The notes under the pieces: model-generated
Databases searched by the model: none
Seen by the model: only the letters and a program-made list of their open reading frames with translations
What the model was told of the DNA's origin: nothing
Part shown: piece by piece, positions 11,158 through 21,583 of the stretch
Position numbering within the stretch: the first letter of the stretch is position 1
Layout of the letters: every line of letters begins with the position of its first letter
Made by a program: the position numbers and the translations under genes
From: Trichopria drosophilae
Taxonomy: Eukaryota; Arthropoda; Insecta; Hymenoptera; Diapriidae
NCBI GenBank assembly: GCA_030407085.1
Contig: CM059584.1
Span: 90,595,501-90,659,500 of the forward strand
Direction of reading: 5' to 3'
DNA: 64,000 nucleotides

Positions 11158-11212
11158 TAGAACGGGACTTTTACGTTTCATAACTGTGATTATTTTACAA
11201 ATGATGACTACA
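11158..11212 (-). repeat. truncated 3' LTR
   Basis: This segment aligns with 16899-16956 ('TTACAAATGATGACTACA' is shared exactly). In element orientation only the U5 end of the LTR survives. The pol reading frame runs directly into it, so U3 and R have been lost by deletion. Confidence 0.8.
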
Positions 11213-12883
11213 CTGTCCACTATCAGGACGTTTTAAGATAGACTTCGGTGGAGATTCTATGGGAGGGCCCAAACGTGGTCTTCCTCGTGGTCTAGGAACT
11301 ACCGTTACTTCTCGCGTCTGGGTTTCTCCCCTCGGTACGTTTCCACGAACTTTGATCGGTGGATTCTTTCGCGGTCGACCGCGTTTCCGTTTTTCAACGA
11401 CCGGTTCTGTTTCTGCACCTACGTGTACTTGAACTCGCGTTACCTCGCTATTCTTGCTTACCTTTTCTTTTGGGGTGTGTTCCCTACGCACCGACCTAAC
11501 CGGAGCTTTTCTAAGGACCTCCTCGTCAGTCGTCTCGCGAATCTCATCGGGATCCGGTATTAGCGTTGGTCTCCTTGTGGTATCCTGAATGTCTTCATGA
11601 TACGCTTTAAGATCCTTCTCATGCCATGGTCCGACGGATTTCCCTGATAACGCCTCGAGCTCATACATATTCGATCCGCTTATCGCTTTCACGACATATG
11701 GTCCTACATATTTCGGTGCTAACTTCGCGGCTATATGTGTACTGGCGGACGATAGAACCTTGTTCTTTTTGAGAACCCTATCCCCGATCCTATACCAAAC
11801 ATCACGATGACGTTTGTCATAATAACGAGCTTGTCGATCGCTTGCCTTTTCTTCCGATTTCTTCATCGAATCATACAGTTCTCGCAATTTTTCCATACGA
11901 GCTTTCCAACTCTCTACTTCGGCGTTTTCCCAACGCGCATCTCCTTCCACTGCTCTGCGCACGGTTCTAGGCGGGCGCGGCTCCCTACCAAAATTTAGAA
12001 ATGCCGGACTCACCTTTGTCGAACTATGCACGGCGGTATTAATCGCGAACTGAAATTCTCCGAGGTGTTGGTCCCACTCGCGATGATCTTTCTCTATAAA
12101 CGAAACTACCATCGTTTTTACGACTCTATTAACCCTTTCGACCGGGTTTGCTTGTGCATGATACGGAGGAATCTTTGACGGTTCTATTCCATGCGACAAC
12201 AAATACTCAATATATATGTCGCTTCGAAACGCAGGTCCATTAACCGACAATAAAACATCCGGAGTTCCCCAGCGCCAAATAACGAACTTGTCGAGCGCTG
12301 CGACGATTGCTTTACCCGTTGCCCTACGGAGTGGTATGATCTCAACCCATCGCGTAAACAGATCTTCGATTACTAATACGAATTCGTACCCCTGTTTACT
12401 TTTTGGGAACGGTCCCATGCAATCCGCCGCTATCATCGACCATGGCTCACTTAGAATACAACGTCCCATCAAACCTGCCGGCAGTACTTGATCAACTTTA
12501 CACTACTGACAAACTCGACACGTCTTTACCCATTGCGCGATGTCACGATACATCCCGGGCCAATAATATTCCCTAGCAACCCGAGCGTATGTTTTCTCAC
12601 CTCCTTGATGTCCTGCACGCGGTACGGCATGATTTTCTTCAAATGCCGCCTTCCGCAATTCTATCGGAAGAACGAACTTCCATGCGTCTCGATCTTCCAT
12701 AATCCCATAGATTTGCGGATTCACTCGATAATAATACAACCAACCGTCGGATATTTTCCACCCAACGTATCTGCGCGGATAATCATTCACGTCTTTCAGT
12801 CGTTTCCTGTACCACGAATCTGTAATATCTTCCGGTATCTCGAATTCTTTTCCAGCAAAAGCTAAACAACATTCTTCGTACAT
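11195..12883 (-). pseudogene. gypsy integrase with two AT-hooks, one TAG stop
   Basis: Starting beside 'DALSRMYEECC', the frame holds an HHCC zinc-binding module (HAVPRAGH...CRVC) and then an in-frame TAG at 12505-12503. The rve catalytic core follows: AADCMGPF for the first Asp and NPVERVNR for the Glu. The position of the second Asp reads SVNGPAF, so a catalytic residue is lost. A GPF-type C-terminal region follows (KLAPKYVGPYVV). The tail is long and basic and contains two AT-hook cores, KRGRPRKNP and PRGRPRLGP, about 25 residues apart. Typical gypsy integrases end in a chromodomain or a short tail. AT-hooks bind the AT minor groove and could bias target choice (inference). The TAG and the lost Asp mean no active enzyme. 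Confidence 0.85.
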
Positions 12884-14334
12884 TCGAGACAGAGCATCTG
12901 GGACATGATGTAGCGCTCAATCACGCTATCGAGTAATCTCTGAAACGTTGCGGGCGCACCTGTTAATCCGAACGGCATACGCGTGAATTGAAAAAGTCCG
13001 CGACCCGGTGCCGTAAATGACGTAATTTGCTTGCTTTCCTCGGCCATCGGTATCTGATGATACGCATGGCGGAGGTCAATCTTGGAAATATGCTTTGCTT
13101 GACGTAATTTCCTCAATATCGCATTCATATACAGGAGCGGATACGCATCTTTCCTTGATAACGCGTTCACTATCCGATAGTCTACACAAAATCGGTATTC
13201 GCCGGTCGATTTCTTTACCATCACAATTGGACTGGACCAGGCGCTCTTCGACGGCTCAATTATTCCGTCTTTCAGCATCTGATCAATCTCAGCATTTATA
13301 TGCTCTCCGACCTTCGGTGATACCATATAATATCGCTGCATGACTGGTACAGCACCTTGCACATCAATTTCGTGCGTCACCAAATCAGTTTTTCCGATGC
13401 GTGGCATATCTTTCGGAATCGTTTCATCCAGGACCTGCTTAATCCGCATCCTTTCATTTCCGGATAATTCCGCATGTCCACAACACGATTCCTCAGTGTT
13501 TCTGGAAACGATTCTTCCTATTCCTTGTGCGAATTTATATTTTATTCCATTCGCACCTATCTGCCACGTTCTCGATTTACCATCGATCCGTACTTCGTGT
13601 TCGCGGTTAAAATCCATCCCTAGGCTACAATCGGTAGCTAATACTGGTAAAACTTTAAATCGGACTAGCCATTGCCGATCTTTACATTTCATCGGAATTC
13701 GAATTTCTGAGCGAACCTTTACAACTTTATCATTAGCTAGTCTAACTGATATACTTCCAGTATTTGCTCTCGTTACGACGTTCTCTTTTTCTATTCTGTC
13801 CCCTAACGGTCCGATGAATGAAGACGAAGATCCTATATCAATCAGTGCTTTATATCTTCGCATTCCTATCTCGACCATCATAATCGGACGATTATCGATC
13901 TCAAATTCATTCATTTCGGTTGCCGCTAGATCTAGCCTTCTTTCTATCGTGTCTCCCGATAGTTTCCACTTTCCATTGCTTCCATCGATTTGTATTCCGA
14001 ACAAAATAATCGCGTCGATGCCTAAAATGCAATCCACAGATAAGTCTGGCAACTCATTTAACTCTACCAGTTGCTTTTCCGAGCCTACTCTGATCGGTAC
14101 AATTATCGAACCTGTCATCTGGGTCACTTGGCCATCAGCATGTGCAATCGTCCGTGAATCTTGGTTGTGAGACAACACTCCTAATCGCTCGACAGCTTCT
14201 TTGCATCGGGATCCAATAAATGATCGCGATGACCCAGTATCGATTAACGCTCGCACGATAATTCCGTGCATATCTATCTTGATGAAAGGTCTAGTTTGAT
14301 CTACCCTATCCGACACCGAATCGCATCGAATCAT
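12862..14334 (-). pseudogene. gypsy pol N-half: two retropepsin domains plus truncated RT
   Basis: Residues about 16-125 form one retropepsin (ALIDTGSSRSFIG, then a CILGID flap-end motif). Residues about 148-258 form a second (ALIDIGSSSSFIG, then CSLGMD). Reverse transcriptase follows from about residue 345: WSSPIVMVKK, YRFCVDYRIVN, ISKIDLRHAYHQI, FTRMPFGLTGAPATFQ. The RT then stops at VIERYIM, fused out of frame to the linker that precedes integrase. The YxDD palm motif, thumb, connection and RNase H are missing, a loss of roughly a kilobase or more. In the second protease the usual DTG/DSG is DIG, one base change from DTG. Confidence 0.9.
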
Positions 14335-14402
14335 CGATTCATTCGATTGAGGCTAATTCTTAGCCGCGGGGAAAACGGATGCCTCTCCTGTCGCTCCCCT
14401 AT

Positions 14403-15906
14403 TTAGTTTTCCAAACTCTCCGGATCGTTCCTATCGCGTCGTCTACGCGGCGTATCTATACTATTCAAGCCGTTATTATTGTCGATCCTATTTTCCTGAC
14501 TCGACCGATTTCTTGGCGGCGTTACTTCATTAGTTGATTGTTGCCGACGCCAACATTCAGATTTCCGATGTCCGACTTTATTGCAAAAATAACAACGACC
14601 CTTAAATCGCGTCACACCCTGTCTGTACGGACTACTATTTTCCGACTGTGTACGATTCTGCGATCGATTTCGCTCCCAATTATTATTCGACCGATTCCAT
14701 CCGCGTCGTTCGGTACTCCGTCCGCGCCGATACGGTGACTCGCCCTTGTTATGGTCTTTTAAAATTCCAGTTATTTCTTTCCCCAGTAACGAGACGAGTT
14801 GTTCAACCGTCGCGCCATCTATCGCTGCGCAATTGTCTGGCAATCTACCTCGACGCTGTCCACTATAAGCGGTGTCTCGCAAAATCGTATCTCGGGGGAA
14901 AGGGGGAGGTACATACCGATTACTCGCATACGCACTCTCTCGAGTCTTCGCCAATTCCATAAAATGATCGTAAGATCTTATCTCTTCTCGTCGGATGTGC
15001 TCTTTCATATCCAGTCTCAAATTACGATACGCGAGATCAATCAGTTCACTTTCGGGCATTTCCGGTCGCATTTTCTTAAAAATACCTCGCAAACAAATCA
15101 AATACACATTTACGCGTTCGTCTGGTCCTTGCGTACGCGATTCTGCCTCATGACGCAATCTATTTTGAAACCGCGCATCGCCAAATAACAAACGCAATTC
15201 GTCTTCGACTTCAGTCCACGTCGTCCAAATTTTGCGAACTGGACTCGTAACCTACCCGAGCTATCCCTCTCAACAGAAGCGGGAGAGCCTGCATCATCTC
15301 TTGATCCGAGATGGTGGCATATCTCCGACATTCCTGTAATCGAGACAGAAAACTACCAATACCTTGAGGATCATCCGGTCCTTCATATTTCAAGTCCCAA
15401 CGCTCGATAATTCGGCCAATATCACGCAATCTATTTTCTTGTACTCGCGTGTCTTTGTGCGGACAATGCTCTCTAATTCTACGTGGAATCGCACCTCTTG
15501 CGGTCCATTCGATAGGTGATGCAGAGCGTTCCGGCCGAAACTCTCTTATCGGATCACTCGACCTCACCTCATCCTCGAACGGTGCATTGTTACTTCCGCG
15601 CTCGGTCCTTACCGGATTCAAAACTTTCGGTAAATCATTTAACGCGTCCGGATCTACTAAATATTCGATCCCATCGATCATAATTATTACCGGTTCTTTT
15701 CTATTTTCACACGTTGGTCCCCGTTCTACCTCATGCGGACCCTCATTATTTTCTAACGCAGCATCGATACGCGTTGACGAACCTTGCGCATCACCTGCAT
15801 GCATATTACTCGGACTTATTATTTCGATCGAGCAAGGACGTTGACGTTCTGCTCGAATCGTTCGGAGACACTCAACGACATCTGTCCCTTCGTCGAGATG
15901 GATCAA
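14403..15906 (-). pseudogene. gypsy gag (capsid and nucleocapsid), frameshifted
   Basis: Two long frames (15906-15211 and 15197-14403) are joined by a frameshift near 15215. The upstream part has acidic and proline-poor matrix-like sequence, then a capsid-like helical region (IGRIIERWDLKYEG, IGSFLSRLQECRRYA, EMMQALPLLLRG). Across the shift, in another frame, a WTTWTEVEDELRLLFGD block continues the capsid. The second frame has LFGDARFQNRL, DERVNVYLICLRGIFKKM, an Arg/Asn-rich stretch, and one CCHC zinc knuckle CYFCNKVGHRKSEC. It ends 69 bp before the pol frame opens. The N-terminal 62-residue piece is at 15931-16119 in yet another frame. Confidence 0.85.
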
Positions 15907-15930
15907 TCGACTATTATCCGTCGACGGATT

Positions 15931-16119
15931 TCACAACGCTTCTTCTCCGATCGCACGACGAAATGCACGATGCAACCTTTCACGACGTACATAAGCGGTG
16001 CCCGCGATACTAATTTCCAATCGCTCTAATGCATGTTGTACCTCGCTATTCGTCGCGTTAAAAATCCACGCGGCCAATTCAACGCGTTCGTGATCGCAAG
16101 CTTCCGTAATACCGGTCAT
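15931..16119 (-). pseudogene. gag N-terminal fragment
   Basis: A 62-residue frame begins MTGITEACDHERVELAAW with an ATG at 16119 and lies directly upstream of the main gag frame. Its base composition and helix-rich character match the rest of gag. A frameshift in the 25 bp before 15906 separates it from the next segment. It is likely the true gag start, because only leader-like sequence lies between it and the primer-binding site. Confidence 0.6.
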
Positions 16120-16894
16120 TATAAATTTAGTTTTTCTAATAAATTATTAAATTTGAAAAATTTTCACACTGAAATAAATTTTCTTACTAAAATAAATAAA
16201 AAAAAAATAATAACATTCAAATTCTTAATAAAAAAAAAATAATCATATGTCAAGTAATCTCAAAAAATATTTCATTAAGCTGTGATTAAATGGTTTTATA
16301 GTATCCCAAATAATTCAACCGAGAAATCCGCGTCAGAATTCGTTTAAATTTCAATCTAAAATCCGAGCTACTACGCACACATCCAAATTGCTTATTTCTT
16401 CGCGCACCCAGACTATATATTTCCCCGAGCCTAACTGTCGTGCGCCTCGACCGTACCTCACTCTCTCGTGGTCTCGTTCCGTCTGTGCTCCCGAGTACCC
16501 CTTCTCTCGAGCGATTCCCTACTCCGCGTGTATACCTTTCTCTGTCGCGCGCGATCTCTCACTCTCCGAGTCTCGCGCACTTTCGGTCACATCCGAATCT
16601 ACCCGACGTTCAAAATGCAGCGTACCCGTGCACTGACATTCTTTCTCACTTCGAAACGCGTGTTCTCTCTTGCACACGTAAACACTCTCGATTACTTTGT
16701 TTATGTTACGCCCTTCGAATCGAAAAACCATTCTGCTGAAAGAAAGAATAATAGACATCCATATATGAAATTTTAAATATGAAAACGAGACTTTTGAAAC
16801 GAATGACAGTTATGGAGTTTGAACTGAACTTTTTCAAATTTTTTCAAACCGAACCCACTCTACACGTTTTTCGGCCCTTTACGTTGTGGCGCCA
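16120..16894 (-). other. gypsy 5' untranslated leader and primer-binding site
   Basis: About 750 bp lies between the gag ATG and the LTR. The primer-binding-like TGGCGCCACAACGTAAAGG (minus strand) sits at 16894-16876, four bases inside the LTR edge. It is followed by a leader rich in (TC) blocks on the plus strand. The 80-100-residue plus-strand frames here are shadows. Confidence 0.6.
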
Positions 16895-16898
16895 ATTT

Positions 16899-17983
16899 TA
16901 TAACGGCTCTTTTACGTTTTATAACTGTGATTATTTTACAAATGATGACTACATCCAACCGAACTGAATTCGGTTGCGACCACACCCGTTATAACTTCCT
17001 AGCTGAAACCCGGGAACCGAACTTTTTAGCTGACCAGCTCAATATTTGAACAATTCGAACAATCGTTCGAATTGACCGCGGAGAGGGGCTGGCTTCTTAA
17101 AAAAGGTTACTCGATATCTATATGAAATGACAAAGGTTTATTAGAAAGAAAAATACAAAATATAATTCGATGGACGATTCATATCTCCGCGAAACGATCG
17201 GAATCTAAATCTAATTTCCGCGATTCCGCGTGGACCGTTATTTACCGGTCACATTAAAAAAAAACCTGTTTCGGAATCGGAATAACTTCACTATCGCGAA
17301 GGTATCTTGGCGAACGTCGCGCTTCGAAAAAGGGCGCGTTCTCCATCGGTACGATTTTCCAAAAATCCGGAAAACCCTTTCGAAACGGATCTCGCAGAGT
17401 AAATAAATGCTTACTTACAATAATCAGGCTACAGCCTCCTACACGATTTCGATACTGGTCAGGCGTCAGCCTCCGGTATTCCTTGTACCAATCGGGATGT
17501 TTCGCCCCAATGAAAACTTTATCTTGGCGATCCTGGGACGCGCGCACACACTTCGACCGACCTTATTAATATAAATTGTCTACCACGACGGCTCGGACAC
17601 GTCTGCTGCTGGACTCAGACAGACTTTTCGGCAGGTCGAGTCCGTGCCGCGGATCAACCAATGACAGGACATGATGCCCCATCAATCAAAATTCGATATG
17701 TACAAGGCTACCTATCTTTTCTTAACATTCGGCACTTATGCGTGCTCTCTTTCTCTCCTTCGCGCTTCGCGCGATCGCTACCATTTCGTCGCAACGTTCG
17801 CCAATTGAATTGCTTCCTTGTCTTTCCCACCTGAAACATATAAGTCACTTTCGCGCATTAGAATTAAATACCGGTCGCTTCTTCGGAATTGCCCGTGGAG
17901 CAGACGTGCACTTCTCGCAATTTCCGCGGACTCTCATACTTGCGTACACTCACGCACACTAACACGCTATTTGCCGTGTTACA
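16899..17983 (-). repeat. 5' LTR of the gypsy element (1085 bp)
   Basis: In element orientation it begins TGTAACACGG (17983 leftward) and ends ...CCGTTATA (16899). The last bases probably derive from ACA. A TATATG-type promoter lies near 17850 and AATAAACC near 17147. A 97-residue frame (17547-17254, containing HPDWYKEYRRLTPDQYRNR) lies between them and contains a consensus donor GTAAGTAAG at 17418. It lacks an ATG in frame before an upstream stop, so I do not call it a gene. Confidence 0.75.
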
Positions 17984-17987
17984 GTAC

Positions 17988-18160
17988 CTCTGTTTTCATA
18001 AGTAATATATCAAATGGATCAAGTATAGGCGTTTTCCGAACAGATTAAACTTTCAAGTGAAAGTTCAGTTCTTTAAGAAATACACTATTTCAATTTTAAA
18101 CGTATTCTTAGGATAATAACATTTATTGTAATTAAAATCCTTAAGCGACATACGAATTTT
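17988..18160. other. short unique spacer
   Basis: AT-rich sequence between the gypsy target duplication and the TTAA of the next transposon. Nothing further is seen. Confidence 0.6.
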
Positions 18161-18548
18161 TTAAGGCCTCTTTCTGGGTCTTTTCGGCACATTTTCAAGA
18201 ATTTTTTTTTAGTAGTAAAATGCATTAAATTTCATGAAACTTTTTACATATTATATGGCAGTAATCGAAGATTATATAAAAATTTTTTCGAACGATTTCA
18301 CGCATAGGCGGCTTCAAAATGGCGGCTGAAGTGAAGGCGGAAAAAAAAGTTTGGCCTCTGAAATCTCCAGTTCTATTCGTCTGAAACAAAAAAACCAAAA
18401 AGATTCTTAAAATATAGGTCATTGGCTATAGCAGGGACTAGGAGAAATGAATTTGGTCAAAAAAAAAAAAATGGCGGACTTTAGAATTTTTTCACCCCTT
18501 TTTCACCCCTAAATTCGTCAAAAAAAAGGGTTAAAAGTGAACTGAAAA

Positions 18549-20012
18549 TTATGATTCTAGTCCGGACCAAACTTTTTTCAGTAGAGGTTGAATCTGGTCG
18601 TCCAACGAGGGGGGGGGGGGGGGGTGCTTAAATGTACCCAAGTTTCCAGTGGCTTCAGCGACACGATATGCGCACCAGGAATCGGCTCCTTCTGGACAAT
18701 TATCGTGATTAGGTTTTTCGTTAGTCGAAAATTTGTGGAAAAACGTTGCCCATATGGCTTTTCTCATTTCTTCTACGGAATCCGAATTTCTTCGCACGGC
18801 CAATTCGTAATAAGTGGATAATTTTTTCATGATATTATTGGTAAATGCAGCGGTTTTCACTATTGGCTTTTCAATTGATTTTCTCGTCGCACTTTTTCGT
18901 TTCGTTGACGCTGCTTTCGATGCTGAACTGTTTTCTGCGTTGCTTCGTTCTTCCAACATTTTCTTGGTCTTCTTCATTCGTGTCAGTTCAGTTTTTATGT
19001 CTTTATCTCGTTTATACATCCGTTTTTTTACGTGCAAAACGCATTCTTTTTTTTTTTACAATAACATCTTCACCGTAGGGAGAAATATCTTTTAGCTGTT
19101 TAAAAGTTTTGGTGTTGCCATCGCTTACATACTTTTCATAGTAAACGTTATGCAGACTCACTGATCTTTCGAACATTTCAATGACAGAGTTAACTTCCAT
19201 TAACCCAGCACTGCCTTCATGATTAATATCACAGGTTGATTGGTGCTCTTCGTACCATACATTGAATTCGATATCATCTTTATTGCCTTTCCACGTCGAA
19301 CACTTTTTGCACACACTCGATTTCACGACAAGATCGAGAACTTTTCCGGAATATTTTCCAATTAAAGTGGCCAAACCAATGAGAGAAGAAAAACCCCTTC
19401 GAGCCCACGAGCCATCGCCAGAAACTGTGAGACGGTTTTTTACGTTGCCAGCATTTTCATTTCTCTGTTGCTCTTCCTCGGCTGCTTTTCGAAAAACGAT
19501 GTTTACAACAGCCTTCGCTGCTATCCAAATGTGTTCAACTAAATAGTAATAAGTTCTACGACTAAATCCTTGGCTCAAATCCATCAGTCCACAAAAATTG
19601 CATATTCCTTGAAATCCAACGCCGACCATACGCATTGCAAACACGAATCGACGATTTATTTCGAACGATGAGGCAATTTGTGGTGAGTTTGGAATTCGAA
19701 TTTCTGTTTCACACTTACACTGCACGGCTAATTGAAATCCTAGGCCTTTTTCCGCACGTTTTGAAAACCGTATATTGCTTTTACATGTCTTACACATAAC
19801 AATGCCTTGTAATGTAACAAACAATGCAAAATTCACTATGTGATAATGCAAACTAGGATCAACGTTCACTTCAAAATCCGGATTGTTTTTTGTTATTTTA
19901 CGAGCCGATGCACTTGTCTCACTTTTATTTCTTTCACTTGTGTGTCTATTACCTTTAAATTGTCTTTTTTTTGACGTCCCGGCTGACTATTCGCGGTTCT
20001 TTTTCTATCCAT
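18549..20012 (-). pseudogene. Mutator-like transposase pseudogene (copy 2)
   Basis: An ATG at 20012 opens MDRKRTANSQPGRQKK, shifts frame within about 60 bp, and then runs as a 285-residue frame (19869-19012). That frame holds a C-rich region (CKTCKSNI...CKCETEI), GVGFQGICNFCGLMDLS, the VSGDGSWARRGFSSLIG core, CKKCSTWKG, the GSAGLMEVNSVIEMF block and YVSDGNTKTF. Another frame (19037-18549) gives KRMYKRDKDIKTELTRMKK, SVEEMRKAIWATFFHKFST and CPEGADSWC. It then ends at IQPLLKKVWSGLES, short of the conserved C-terminal TQNANES region seen in copy 1. At least two frameshifts and a C-terminal truncation make it inactive. The family's catalytic residues are not confidently placed by eye. Confidence 0.85.
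18609..18624. repeat. poly(G) run, 16 bp
   Basis: An uninterrupted G tract inside the transposase pseudogene (poly-proline codons on the minus strand). It is a likely slippage site. Confidence 0.8.
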
Positions 20013-20499
20013 CGTTATGTATATATATTAGCGTTTATGGAGCAATATACGCACGACAACAATATTTTTCACGAAAATTAACGTTCGGATAGTCTCACAC
20101 GATGCCGACAATGCGGGAAAATCAAACCTGACCTGAGAAACCGGCGGCAAAGCGAAGCGAACCGTTACAGTGGATATATCTGGAAATGCCATCTGTGCGC
20201 TAAAATCAGTACTGCTTAGAAGCGCCTGTAGGACTTCTTCTCGGTCGATAATCGATTTCTAACTATTTGTACACTAATTCTGCATACTTAAGGTATCCGA
20301 AAATGATGTTTTTGGATAATCGAAAATTTCGAAAAAATAGACCCAGAAAGAGGCCTTAAATGTATCTGACACAATGTTCCGATTACATCATAGATCGACT
20401 AGTTTGAAGCTAAATTTCGAGTGTCTTACAAAAATTTGTAATATTAAATGGAGTTACGTTTTTCATAATTGTTCCTGTCGGACAATGATTCGATGCACA

Positions 20500-21583
20500 T
20501 TAACTCTTTTCATGCCAAAACTCCAGAATTATTTTATGATTTTCAAGTGAATATTTAGGTATGTAATGATAAGCAAACAAATTTCAAAACCACATTTTCT
20601 GACGTACTTTTGTTCGTACTTTTCAAATCTGCTATTAGTTTTGTTCTATGACTATTGATTCTTTTAAAATGGAGGCCAATTCACAGAAAAACGTGATTTT
20701 TTATATTTTTTTATTTGTTAGATGTAATAATGTTCCCGTTGTCAGATCGGTACAAGCTTGTGGATCCTGTGGAATAATAACAACAACTAAAATTTAAGCT
20801 ACGCAGGAAGTGAAAATTCAAAATGGCCTATCCAATATGACGGTTTTAGACGCTTTTTTACGGTTTTTTAAATTTTATTTTATGTTTTTAGTCCATGACA
20901 TTTACTTTTTCAATACATTTATTATATTTATCTCAGTTTGATGTCGATTATGACAGAAAATAGAATATTTTCCATTATTTTTAATTCCACATAATCTTAC
21001 ATTGTTATTTTCTTGCATAATCGATATTAAACTGAGATAAACATAATAAATCTATATTATAAAAAAAATATAATATTTTCAGCCATTTTGAATTACATTT
21101 CATCTTGTATTGCTATTTTCTAGCATAATCGGTATCAGGCTGAGATAAATGTAACAAAACTATCATAAAAGTAAGCGTCAGGGACTAAAAATATACAAAA
21201 AAAGAATAAACATTAAAAATGTGCGTAAAAGCCGCCATATTGGATCGGCCATTTTGAATTTTAACATTCTGCGTCGCTTAAAGTTTAGTTATGGTGATTA
21301 TTCCACAGGATCTCGACACTAGTGCCGGTCTGGAAACGGGAACACTACTAGCCAGTACATTAAACAAATAAACAAATGTTGAAAATAGCGTTTTTTTTGT
21401 AAATTAGCCGTCAATTTTGAAAAATCAAACGTCATAGAACAAAACTAATAGTATATTTGAAAAGTACGGATAAAAACAAGTCAGAAGATATGGGTTTGAA
21501 ATTTTTTTGCTTATCATTACACAAATAAATATTCACTTGAAAAACATGACAAAATTATGGCCGTTTGGCATGAAAAGGGTTAA
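20500..21583. mobile_element. fold-back MITE, piggyBac-type ends (1076 bp)
   Basis: The element 20504-21579 is bounded by TTAA on both sides and starts CTCTTTTCATGCC, ending GGCATGAAAAGGG. The two halves are imperfect inverted copies for about 450 bp each. Landmarks in both arms are TAATGATAAGCAAA, 'GTTTTGTTCTATGAC' and 'GGATCCTGTGGAATAAT'. The TTAA/CCC-like terminus points to piggyBac mobilisation. There is no ORF. One YY1-like ATGGCC/CCATATTGGAT module sits in each arm. Confidence 0.75.

Larger units (their letters stand above)
11154..17987 (-). mobile_element. Ty3/gypsy LTR retrotransposon, defective
   Basis: The element (11158-17983) is flanked by GTAC on both sides (11154-11157 and 17984-17987). 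The 5' LTR is 16899-17983. A primer-binding-site-like sequence starting TGGCGCCACAACG lies at 16894 reading leftward. gag, a protease pair, the RT N-half and integrase follow in minus-strand order. The 3' LTR is reduced to its last ~55 bp (11158-11212), which matches 16899-16956 closely. The element is CpG- and GC-richer than its surroundings. It is dead: gag is frameshifted, the catalytic YxDD of RT and all of RNase H are deleted, integrase contains a TAG stop, and the second catalytic Asp of integrase is replaced. Confidence 0.9.
18161..20359 (-). mobile_element. Mutator-like DNA transposon with TTAA flanks (copy 2)
   Basis: The element (18165-20355) has perfect 17-bp terminal inverted repeats, GGCCTCTTTCTGGGTCT and its complement. 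TTAA lies on both sides (18161-18164 and 20356-20359). A degraded Mutator-like transposase lies between. TTAA is the target of piggyBac, and I recall the Sola3 group also using it, whereas plant Mutator elements make 9-bp duplications. Either the protein family uses TTAA here or the element was rebuilt within a TTAA element. The sub-terminal ~110 bp (20243-20350) resembles 44722-44838, which also ends at a TTAA. Confidence 0.8.

Noticed and set aside
13340..14170. 276-residue plus-strand ORF
   Set aside because: It is antisense to the gypsy protease/RT frame, and its composition mirrors that gene.
11158..16956. Ultra-short (~58-bp) LTRs for the gypsy element, because the left and right repeats share only this much and start TGTAGTC
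   Set aside because: The GTAC duplications at 11154 and 17984 and the TGTAACACGG terminus at 17983 show the true 5' LTR is 1085 bp, and the left copy is a truncated 3' LTR.
17254..17547. 97-residue ORF in the gypsy LTR as an LTR-encoded protein
   Set aside because: No ATG between an upstream in-frame stop and the frame. It also contains a consensus splice donor. It is left as a note only.
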